64,000 nucleotides of DNA from Planctomycetota bacterium (GTDB lineage: Bacteria > Planctomycetota > UBA1135): NCBI GenBank assembly GCA_030748415.1, contig JASMMA010000002.1:162604-226603 (forward strand), written 5' to 3'. The notes under the pieces were generated by a model that had not been told where the DNA came from, did no database searches, and was given only the letters and a program-made list of their open reading frames with translations. A program made the position numbers and the translations under genes. Shown one piece after another: positions 8,069-14,959 of the stretch. How positions within the stretch are numbered: the first letter of the stretch is position 1; each line of letters starts with the position of its first letter.

Positions 8069-8675
8069 GGAAGTTCAGAGTTTCTCGAGCAAGGGTTTCG
8101 GAGGGGAAGCGCAGTTCGGTGTTTACCGAGGCAACTATTTCGAAACCAATGTCGAGCAACCCGTGAATATTTCCATCCATGGGTGCGCCTAGCTGCCCGG
8201 CATCGCCACTTTCAAGTGCCCAGATTTCGCCACAAGGTCTGAGGACCCGGTGGCATTCTTTCAGGCATTTTTCCAAGAGGGTTATTGGAAGGTAGGCAAA
8301 AACCCAAGAAGCAAAAACGAAATCCACACTTTGTGTTTTGTGTGGTAGCTTCATGGCGTTTGCAAGAGAAAATTCAACATCCAAATCCGCGCATGCTCCT
8401 TTTGCCCATTCCAGCATCAGGGGTGCAGAATCGCAGGCCCATAATTTTGAACATGCAAAATTGCGTGCTAGTTCGGAAGTAAAACGGCCTGTCCCGCAAC
8501 CGATTTCTAGGCCTTCTTTTCCTTCAAAGTCAGTAAGGCCGCGCAATTTCCTGGTGGCCAAACCGTCGGGGTCTTCGGCGGCGGCGAAGGCGTTAAAGAC
8601 TTCGGGAGCTTCGTTGTAGGCTCGAATCCAGCCACAGGGCTCAGGGGACGGTTGGGAAGGTTGCGGTGTCGCCAC
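7989..8675 (-). CDS. Class I SAM-dependent methyltransferase
   Basis: The SAM-binding motif I LEIGCGTGRF lies near residue 56, followed by an acidic motif II (LWACDSAPLML) and a motif IV-like SVDFVFASWVFAYLP, all typical of Methyltransf_11 enzymes. There are 228 residues including a proline-rich N-terminus; the start is a GTG. The family covers ubiquinone, small-molecule and protein methylation, and nothing nearby identifies the substrate. It is divergent from the sigma-factor gene at 8698 (22 bp apart) and its 3' end runs 80 bp into the end of the radical SAM gene on the other strand. Confidence 0.75.
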   Translation of the reverse strand: MATPQPSQPSPEPCGWIRAYNEAPEVFNAFAAAEDPDGLATRKLRGLTDFEGKEGLEIGCGTGRFTSELARNFACSKLWACDSAPLMLEWAKGACADLDVEFSLANAMKLPHKTQSVDFVFASWVFAYLPITLLEKCLKECHRVLRPCGEIWALESGDAGQLGAPMDGNIHGLLDIGFEIVASVNTELRFPSETLARETLNFLMESKAPAVQGCSVPHQILILKQSRN

Positions 8676-8697
8676 TCCTCCAGCCTAGAATCTCCGG

Positions 8698-9240
8698 GTG
8701 GATTCCGAGAGCACCGACCGGCCCGACACCCCTTCTACCGAGGAAGTTCCTTGGGAAGACTTGGTGGAGTGGGCTGAGCGAGATTTGCGGCGGCGCCTCG
8801 ACGCAGGGCTTTTGCGCGGCGGCCCGGTTTCGCCGACATCGGTTTTGCATTCCACTCTTCGTCGTGCTGCCCAGCGCGAAGACCGCGTAGGCTCATCTCT
8901 TGGGCGGGCGAAAGCGTTTTTGTCTGGCATTGCAAAGCGCGTGCGTTCAGAAAAGCTGCGCCGCGAGCGGGCTCAGCGTCGCCGGCCAACAAGTGGTGTG
9001 GTGTTGCCGATGGGGGAACACCAGGCAACCGTGGAAGACCCCGAGACTCCGAACGAGGATGTTTGGGAAGCGGTGGATCAACTGTCCGCTGAAGATGCCG
9101 AACTTTTGCGTGCGGTTTATCGCGACCGTCGAAGTTTGGCCGACTTTGCGCGCCGGTCTGGTTTGAAGGCGGGCCAGGTAGAGGAGCGGCACAAACGAGC
9201 GCTGGAATCGTTGCGTCGCCTTATGGGTGGGGATCAATAG
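8698..9240 (+). CDS. ECF-like RNA polymerase sigma factor
   Basis: A 180-residue protein. The C-terminal region has a sigma region 4-like helix-turn-helix (LSAEDAELLRAVYRDRRSLADFA... followed by RHKRALESLRRLM). The N-terminal half is a weaker match to region 2 and is arginine-rich (EKLRRERAQRRR). Planctomycetes commonly encode such divergent ECF factors next to a Ser/Thr kinase, and the kinase gene starts 2 bp after this stop. The pair is probably a phosphorylation-controlled transcription module. Translation starts at a GTG. Confidence 0.7.
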   Translation: MDSESTDRPDTPSTEEVPWEDLVEWAERDLRRRLDAGLLRGGPVSPTSVLHSTLRRAAQREDRVGSSLGRAKAFLSGIAKRVRSEKLRRERAQRRRPTSGVVLPMGEHQATVEDPETPNEDVWEAVDQLSAEDAELLRAVYRDRRSLADFARRSGLKAGQVEERHKRALESLRRLMGGDQ

Positions 9241-9242
9241 TT

Positions 9243-11057
9243 TTGGGTGAACCTGAAATCGTTCCCGGGCTAGAAGGGGTTCAAGAACTGTTGTTGAGCG
9301 GCAGTTCTCCTGTAAACTCAGACTCGCCCTTACCTCAACCGGACACTCTATTGCACGGTCGGTTTGAATTGGGTGCTTTTCTTGGTAGTGGTGGAATGGG
9401 TTTGGTTTACTCGGGGCGCGATGTTGAAACGGGTAATGAAGTTACCATAAAAACTCCAAAGCCAGGGTGCACGATGAATGAAATCCATCGGCTTGTTCGA
9501 GAATCTTCGTTGGAGCTTCCTGAACACTCGAACTTGGTTCGATTGGTTGCACGCTTTATTGAAAACGGCCGACCATTTGCGATTTCCGAAAAAATTTCTG
9601 GGCGAACTCTTTGCGAAGTTCTTCAAGCTCGCCTTGAGGCGCGTGGCCCGGAGCACCCCTCTGAAACTCCGTGGTTCCGAGCCCAACTTGCGCCTCAAAT
9701 TGCAGTGCGAGCCATTGCCGGTGTTGCCCGTGCTGTGCATTTGCTTCATGAATCCGGTGTGGTTCACCGAGATTTGAAGCCCGGGAACTTTGTTTGGCAC
9801 CCGGATGGTCGTGCGGTTGTGATTGATTTTGGGTTGGCCTTTCAGGAAGACGGTCCACTTGTTACTCGACCGGGTCATGTTGGCGGGACCACTGCATACA
9901 TGGCGCCAGAACAATGGCGCGGCAAAGGTTCGGATGCCCGCTCGGATATTTTTTCACTTGGTGCGAGCTTGTGGCATTTGTTGACAGGTGTTCCGCCAAA
10001 TGGAATGCCGCGTTCGGGAGAACTTCATGCTGCTGGTGAGGTTCCAATCCCACTTTTGCGCATTGTGCAGAAATGCATGGAGCGGAGTCCACGGCATCGC
10101 TTTGAATCGGCCAATCAACTTGCTGATGCTTTGGAGCGGTGGCTGGAAAGAGGGGACACTCAACCTGAGTTGGACAGCACTTGGACCCGTGCAACCCGTT
10201 GGGCGCGCACCCGGCGGTTTGAGTTGGCTTTGGGTACGGCTTGTGGTTTTATGTTGCTTGCAACCTGGTTGATTTGGCGCGGCTTTTCAGGTCAAGTGGA
10301 CCAAGGGATTTTGTCAGGCTTGGATTTTGGAAGTGCTCGTGCAAAGCAACAGTATTTGATTTTTGGAAAGCCTTTTGATGTTGCAAAGACGAGTGGCCGT
10401 TTGCTTGCGGAGTACAGGAATCTGTTGGATTCAGATTCTAACTTTGAACATGAAATCACTCAGGCGACTCGTCGAAGGGCAATGGAACTTGCCTTGGGAA
10501 CCGGACAAGATGAGATTTTGGAAGAGCTTTTGGTGGAGTTAGAAAATCGAGGGTTTGCAACCGCTGAGGATTATCGCTTGAATGCGTCGGCGCTTTTCCG
10601 CTTGGGTCGAATCGACGAAGCTCTGGCAACCTTGGAAATGGTGGTAGGAAAGGTTGCCCCAGCTGCCATCGGAAGAACGCAAGCTGCGATTTCTGTTTTG
10701 AAAACCTATCGGCGTATGGGTCCGCCAGTTGGAGGGGACTCAAAACGCGGATCATCGCTTGCTCTTCGAGGTTGGCCGGGTTTGCCGAATGCCGTAGTTC
10801 CTGAGTCTTCTTCTCAGTTTCATGCTGGCCAAGTTTGGATGACACCGGTTGGGGCAACCCCAGGTGATTCTCGAAGCACTCTCCTTTTCAGCTCTCCGGT
10901 CCCCGTTTCAGAACGGGACGGTGTCCAAATCTCCACAGCCGACCTTGACGGGGACAACCGAGTGGAAATCTGGATTCGCTGGCGCTGGAACGACCGCACC
11001 GGCAAAGCCATCGTCCTCGCCGACTCCGACGGCCGCCCCCTCCAGCTCCTTTACTGA
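9243..11057 (+). CDS. Membrane-anchored Ser/Thr protein kinase
   Basis: Hanks-type kinase of 604 residues. The glycine-rich loop GSGGMGLVY (near 48-56), the ATP-binding Lys70 in VTIK, HRDLKPGN, IDFGLA and MAPEQW are all present, so it should be active. A single transmembrane helix (LGTACGFMLLATWLIW, about residues 330-346) separates the cytoplasmic kinase from a C-terminal region on the other side of the membrane with helical repeats and a final FG-GAP-like strand (TADLDGDNRVEIWIRW). It begins at a TTG 2 bp after the sigma factor gene. The stop codon TGA falls inside the palindromic element at 11047. Confidence 0.9.
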   Translation: MGEPEIVPGLEGVQELLLSGSSPVNSDSPLPQPDTLLHGRFELGAFLGSGGMGLVYSGRDVETGNEVTIKTPKPGCTMNEIHRLVRESSLELPEHSNLVRLVARFIENGRPFAISEKISGRTLCEVLQARLEARGPEHPSETPWFRAQLAPQIAVRAIAGVARAVHLLHESGVVHRDLKPGNFVWHPDGRAVVIDFGLAFQEDGPLVTRPGHVGGTTAYMAPEQWRGKGSDARSDIFSLGASLWHLLTGVPPNGMPRSGELHAAGEVPIPLLRIVQKCMERSPRHRFESANQLADALERWLERGDTQPELDSTWTRATRWARTRRFELALGTACGFMLLATWLIWRGFSGQVDQGILSGLDFGSARAKQQYLIFGKPFDVAKTSGRLLAEYRNLLDSDSNFEHEITQATRRRAMELALGTGQDEILEELLVELENRGFATAEDYRLNASALFRLGRIDEALATLEMVVGKVAPAAIGRTQAAISVLKTYRRMGPPVGGDSKRGSSLALRGWPGLPNAVVPESSSQFHAGQVWMTPVGATPGDSRSTLLFSSPVPVSERDGVQISTADLDGDNRVEIWIRWRWNDRTGKAIVLADSDGRPLQLLY

Positions 11058-11131
11058 ACCCGACCCTTTTTAACGATAAAAATGAGCCCGACCCAAATTT
11101 ATCGTTAAAAAGGGTCGGGTTCAGTAAAGGA
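11047..11131. repeat. Family 1 palindromic element, copy 1
   Basis: Perfect inverted repeat with 31-bp arms (11047-11077 and 11101-11131) around a 23-base centre that itself contains a degenerate copy of the arm (GAGCCCGACCC). The arm core is GAACCCGACCCTTTTTAACG. The stop codons of the two convergent genes (9243-11057 plus, 11121-12527 minus) both lie inside the arms, so both coding ends read ATTGCC-independent CTTTACTGA. The hairpin with its T-runs could terminate transcription from both sides. Mobile origin is inferred from the three relatives elsewhere in the window. Confidence 0.9.
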
Positions 11132-12527
11132 TGACCACGCGTGGGGTGGTTGTTTGGGGTTGGTTTAGGACATCTACCACACCTTGGGCGAAGATGTTCA
11201 TGCCTCGAGGTGCGCCATTTGGAACAATCCAAGATTTGCCAAATGAGCCAGGTGCCCAGCCGGCAAGAATGGGAGAGGGGCCGATTTCCAAGTTTACATT
11301 CGAGTAAGAACCCCCAAGGTCATCGAAGGAAACGAAGAGAGCGACAATCCCAGGGCCGGTTACGGTTAGACCCAAAGAGGAATGGCCACTAGGGGAGTTG
11401 TTCCAGTCCACGGCCAAATCTCCGGCGTATCCTGCTTCAGGAGTCGGAGTGGGCAAGTTGTTAAACACCATGACCTCTTCCGATCCTTGGCAGGTCACAT
11501 AAACTTGGCCATTACAGAAAACTGCGTCGTTTGGTTGCTGATATCCCTGGCCTGTGCTGCTGGATTGGAAAGAAGCCAATTCCACAAAGTTCAGCATATC
11601 TACAAATGAAATGGTGCCAGTTGGCAGGTCGCAGGCCACTAGCAAGCTTCCGTCATCTGAAAGGGCTAAACCGTGGGCTCCACCGCCGGCTGACAATCGA
11701 ATAGTGCGAAGGACTTCGCCGATTGGTGTTACGACATAAAGGCGGGCATTGGTCGAGAGACAACCCACAACGAAGTTCCCGTTTGGCAGCTCAACAATAT
11801 CTTGTCCACCAGGGAAAATGTAGTTTCCGTCGTCCTCGGCCATCAAGGCAGACCAAGATCCCATTGCGGCTTCGCCTGTTCCGAAGAGTTCGGCGCTCGA
11901 ACCTGTCCAGGTATTTGTGTAAGTAGTTGTAGGGACAATGACTTGCGTCCCGGTATCCAATGGGCGACCGTTGGACTTCCAACTGGTGTTGAATTCGGCA
12001 CTTGGGTCGAGGGTCATCGTGTTTGTGTCGATACCGTAAACGGCGCCTGAGCCATCTAGGGTTGTGACCCAAAGGCCTGGACCGCCAGCAGTGATTCCAA
12101 ACGGATAACAAGAACCCATTCCAAACGGATCGGGAAGTTGAATGGTGTGGGTGACCACGCCGCTTGCCAAGTTCCAAACCGAAACGGTGCCATCAGTTGA
12201 GTTCGTGACCGCGCCGGAAGTTGCGTTGCCCGTTACAGGGTCCAGAATGAAAGCGATGTCTTCGGGATAGTTGCCAACAGGAATGGTTCGAAGGACCGAG
12301 TCGGTGGTCGTGTCAATTTCAGCAACCACATTGTTGTTGCCCATAAAGTCGCCAGAAATGGCAACAAATAAGCGGTTGGAGGCCGAGTCAGCGGCGAGCC
12401 CAAAGGCTTTGGAGGGATTTCCGTTGCCTAGCCCGGAAAGGGAAATGTCGTGAGAGAAAGATTGCGCGCTCAATTGAGATACGCAAGAACAAACGGCAAG
12501 GAATGCCGCAATGCGAACAAGTTTCAT
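11121..12527 (-). CDS. Secreted beta-propeller (YVTN/NHL-like) protein
   Basis: A 468-residue protein with a signal peptide (MKLVRIAAFLAVCSCVSQLSA). Repeats such as ADSASNRLFVAISG, IDTTTDSVLRTIPVG, SDDGSLLVACDLPTG and FCNGQVYVTCQGSEEVMVF are typical beta-propeller blades, as in surface-layer YVTN proteins. The last 100 residues form a separate beta domain. The ATG at 12527 was chosen because it gives the signal peptide and is preceded by a strong GGAGGAG ribosome-binding site 6 bases away. The leader upstream folds into several hairpins (see 12528-12680). The function is probably extracellular binding; no enzymatic motif was seen. Confidence 0.8.
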   Translation of the reverse strand: MKLVRIAAFLAVCSCVSQLSAQSFSHDISLSGLGNGNPSKAFGLAADSASNRLFVAISGDFMGNNNVVAEIDTTTDSVLRTIPVGNYPEDIAFILDPVTGNATSGAVTNSTDGTVSVWNLASGVVTHTIQLPDPFGMGSCYPFGITAGGPGLWVTTLDGSGAVYGIDTNTMTLDPSAEFNTSWKSNGRPLDTGTQVIVPTTTYTNTWTGSSAELFGTGEAAMGSWSALMAEDDGNYIFPGGQDIVELPNGNFVVGCLSTNARLYVVTPIGEVLRTIRLSAGGGAHGLALSDDGSLLVACDLPTGTISFVDMLNFVELASFQSSSTGQGYQQPNDAVFCNGQVYVTCQGSEEVMVFNNLPTPTPEAGYAGDLAVDWNNSPSGHSSLGLTVTGPGIVALFVSFDDLGGSYSNVNLEIGPSPILAGWAPGSFGKSWIVPNGAPRGMNIFAQGVVDVLNQPQTTTPRVVILY

Positions 12528-12680
12528 GGTTACTCCTCCAGGGTTTCCGCCTGGAAATGAGGGATGGTGAGTAGCCTTGTCTTGAGTGAGGTTTTCCGGC
12601 TTGCGAATCAATCTCAAGTCACCCTTCCCAAGGTGGGCCAACCAGTTTCAACCTGGCGGCACCACGCTCAGTGGTTTGTG
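12528..12680 (-). promoter_or_regulatory. Possible structured 5' leader of the beta-propeller gene
   Basis: No gene is seen between 12528 and 12775. On the minus strand four consecutive hairpins can be drawn: 12637-12660 (GCC/GGC and CCAG/CTGG around GTTGAAA), 12620-12635, 12581-12618 (CTTGAG/CTCAAG), and 12537-12555 (TCCAGG/CCTGGA). The last hairpin overlaps three bases of the Shine-Dalgarno sequence. The layout fits a translation-controlling leader but matches no riboswitch class that I recognise. Confidence 0.35.
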
Positions 12681-12775
12681 ACCTTTGTAACGCTTACGGC
12701 GGCGGACCCGCGGAGGAATTGCACCTCGCTTCCCGTCGCACAAGAACTATGGGCTGTTAATGAACCCCCCCCAAT

Positions 12776-12852
12776 ATACTGAACCCGACCCTTTTTAACG
12801 AGGATTTTGGGTCGGGCTCATTTTTATCGTTAAAAAGGGTCGGGTTCAGTAT
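12776..12852. repeat. Family 1 palindromic element, copy 2
   Basis: Inverted repeat with 26-bp perfect arms (12776-12801 and 12827-12852) of the same sequence as copy 1. The centre carries GGGTCGGGCTC, the reverse complement of the centre of copy 1, so the element is inserted in the opposite orientation. It ends 11 bp before the start of the cyanophycin operon, where it may affect transcript start or stability. Confidence 0.9.
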
Positions 12853-12863
12853 CCTCCTTGGAA

Positions 12864-14027
12864 ATGCTGGTCTTACTTCAGAATGCAGATTTGTACGCCC
12901 CTTGGAAATGTGGGCACTCTTCGGTTTTGGTTGGCGGGGGAAAGGTGCTTGCTGTTGCGCCCCACGGGGAGGCGATTGATGTTGTTGGGGTTCCCTATGA
13001 AACCGTGGACTTGGAGGGCCGGCGGTTGCTTCCTGGGTTTGTGGATTGCCACGCCCACATTACTGGTGGCGGCGGAGAGGATGGCGCCTCCACAAAAGTT
13101 CCCGCTCCGCTCCTCACGCAATTTACGAGGGCTGGTGTCACTTCCGTGGTCGGACTCCTCGGCACCGACGATGTCACCCGCGCCACCGCCGAACTCCTTG
13201 CCGGTGCGCGCTCTCTTCGAGAATCCGGCCTATCCGCTTGGTGCTGGACTGGCGGCTACCACCTCCCGCCGACCACCCTGACTGGCACCCTCCGCAGCGA
13301 CATCGTGCATTTGGATTCGGTTATCGGCGCCGGAGAGATTGCGCTCTCTGATCATCGCTCCAGCCAACCAACCCTGGAAGACTTGCTCAAAGCCGCTGGC
13401 GATTGCCATGTCGGCGGCCTCATCGCGCGAAAGGCGGGCGTGTTGCATCTCCACCTTGGCGACGGCCCGCGTGGCCTCGCTCTCGTGCGCACAGCCCTTG
13501 ATACCAGCGAAATCCCGGCCAGAGTTTTTCACCCCACACACATCAACCGCCGCACAGCTCTTTTTGACGAGGCCCTCCAACTCGCCGAACAAGGTTGTCA
13601 TGTGGACCTGACGGCATTCCCCGTGGCTGAAAACGAGAACGGAATATCAGCCGAGCAAGGACTTCAGCGCTACTTAGATAGTGGTCTCCCCACAGAACGC
13701 ATATCGGTGAGTAGTGACGGGGGCGGTTGCCTACCCGTTTTCAATTCCGAAGGCCGAATGACCGACATGGAAATCGGTACCAGCGCCTCCCTTCCTGAAA
13801 CGCTTGCCAAATCCTTCGCCCTCGGAATCCCCCTCGAGGTCGCCCTCCCAGCCTTTACATCCAATATCGCTGACCACCTCCGCTTGACTGGCAAGGGAAA
13901 AATCAAAACGGGTGCCGACGCAGACATGATTGTGCTCGGGGCCTCTTTCGAAGTTGAGTCTGTGATGGCAAATGGCCGCTGGATGGTAAAGGATTCCACT
14001 TCCCTTGAAGTCGGCGTGTTCGAGTAG
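12864..14027 (+). CDS. iadA: Isoaspartyl dipeptidase (beta-aspartyl-peptidase)
   Basis: Cleaves beta-aspartyl dipeptides such as beta-Asp-Arg, the product of cyanophycinase, into free aspartate and arginine. It has the amidohydrolase fold: DCHAHI (HxH metal site), HLHLGD, HPTHINR and the Asp in SSDGGG, plus the SDHRSSQPT segment characteristic of IadA. About 387 residues, as expected for the family. The ATG at 12864 is preferred over an in-frame TTG at 12858. It is the first gene of the cyanophycin operon, and the palindrome at 12776 sits just upstream. The protein has no signal peptide, so it acts in the cytoplasm. Confidence 0.9.
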   Translation: MLVLLQNADLYAPWKCGHSSVLVGGGKVLAVAPHGEAIDVVGVPYETVDLEGRRLLPGFVDCHAHITGGGGEDGASTKVPAPLLTQFTRAGVTSVVGLLGTDDVTRATAELLAGARSLRESGLSAWCWTGGYHLPPTTLTGTLRSDIVHLDSVIGAGEIALSDHRSSQPTLEDLLKAAGDCHVGGLIARKAGVLHLHLGDGPRGLALVRTALDTSEIPARVFHPTHINRRTALFDEALQLAEQGCHVDLTAFPVAENENGISAEQGLQRYLDSGLPTERISVSSDGGGCLPVFNSEGRMTDMEIGTSASLPETLAKSFALGIPLEVALPAFTSNIADHLRLTGKGKIKTGADADMIVLGASFEVESVMANGRWMVKDSTSLEVGVFE

Positions 14028-14127
14028 CCCCCAAACCTTCTCCGCGTGGATATGATTTGTGGTGGATATCGCCCCTCACCCGCTGGATAGGGTTTCAAAA
14101 GGGCGGGTTTCCTCCCCCAAATACCCC

Positions 14128-14937
14128 ATGACACGCGGTTACATTGTCCCCATCGGCGGCGCGGAGAAAAAAATCCGCGACCGTGCCATCTTGCGGCGCT
14201 TCGTTGAAGTTTGCGGCGCTTCTGAAGCCAAAATTGTGGTGATTCCCACTGCTTCTCAGTTGGAAGAAACCGGCCCCCGCTATGTTGAGGTTTTTCAAGA
14301 CCTTGAAGCCGCCAAAGTGGACTCTCTTCCCTTTGAAGAACGATCGGATTGCACGCGAAAAGATTGGCTACGCATTCTTGAAGAAGCCACCGGCGTTTTT
14401 ATCACTGGCGGAAACCAACTTCGCCTCTCCACAACGATTGGCGGAACAACCGTCGCAGAATTACTTCGAATTCGCAACAACCAAGATGGCCTCACCGTCG
14501 GCGGAACATCCGCCGGCGCTTCCATTCTTTCAGAGCACATGATTGCTTACGGAAAAGAAGGTCCAACGCCCCGACCCGACATGGTTTCTCTTGCCCCCGG
14601 ATTCGGGCTGACCCACGAAATCATCGTGGACCAACATTTCCGCAAACGCGACCGCCTCGGACGACTCCTTACGGCGCTCGCCTTCAACCCTCGCCCAATT
14701 GGAATCGGGCTGGACGAAAACACCGCCGCCTTCATTTCCTCCGAAGATAAAATTGAAGTTTTGGGAACAGGTGCAATCACGATTGTGGACCCTTCCGGCA
14801 TGGAGTTCTCATCCATGGACTCCGCACACAGCCACGCGCCTGTTAGCGTGCTTGGCATCAAACTCCATGTATTGACCGAAGGTTGCTCTTACGACATCAC
14901 ATCTCGCAAGGCAACACACGGCCCTGTCCTTCTTTAA
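14128..14937 (+). CDS. cphB: Cyanophycinase
   Basis: Serine exopeptidase that degrades cyanophycin (multi-L-arginyl-poly-L-aspartate) to beta-Asp-Arg dipeptides. The nucleophile motif GGTSAGAS (near residue 132), an early PIGGAEKK segment and the ITGGNQLRLS loop match cyanophycinase, and the length of 269 residues is typical of the intracellular form. The ATG at 14128 begins the conserved region; an in-frame GTG at 14059 would add 23 non-conserved residues. It lies between iadA and cphA, so degradation and synthesis genes share one operon. Confidence 0.93.
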   Translation: MTRGYIVPIGGAEKKIRDRAILRRFVEVCGASEAKIVVIPTASQLEETGPRYVEVFQDLEAAKVDSLPFEERSDCTRKDWLRILEEATGVFITGGNQLRLSTTIGGTTVAELLRIRNNQDGLTVGGTSAGASILSEHMIAYGKEGPTPRPDMVSLAPGFGLTHEIIVDQHFRKRDRLGRLLTALAFNPRPIGIGLDENTAAFISSEDKIEVLGTGAITIVDPSGMEFSSMDSAHSHAPVSVLGIKLHVLTEGCSYDITSRKATHGPVLL

Positions 14938-14959
14938 CCCTTAACTTTCTCCAGCCACT

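Noticed and set aside
12528..12680. Known c-di-GMP (GEMM) riboswitch upstream of the propeller gene
   Set aside because: A GAAA-containing loop and CGCAAGCC were noted, but the consensus order and the flanking conserved bases do not match.
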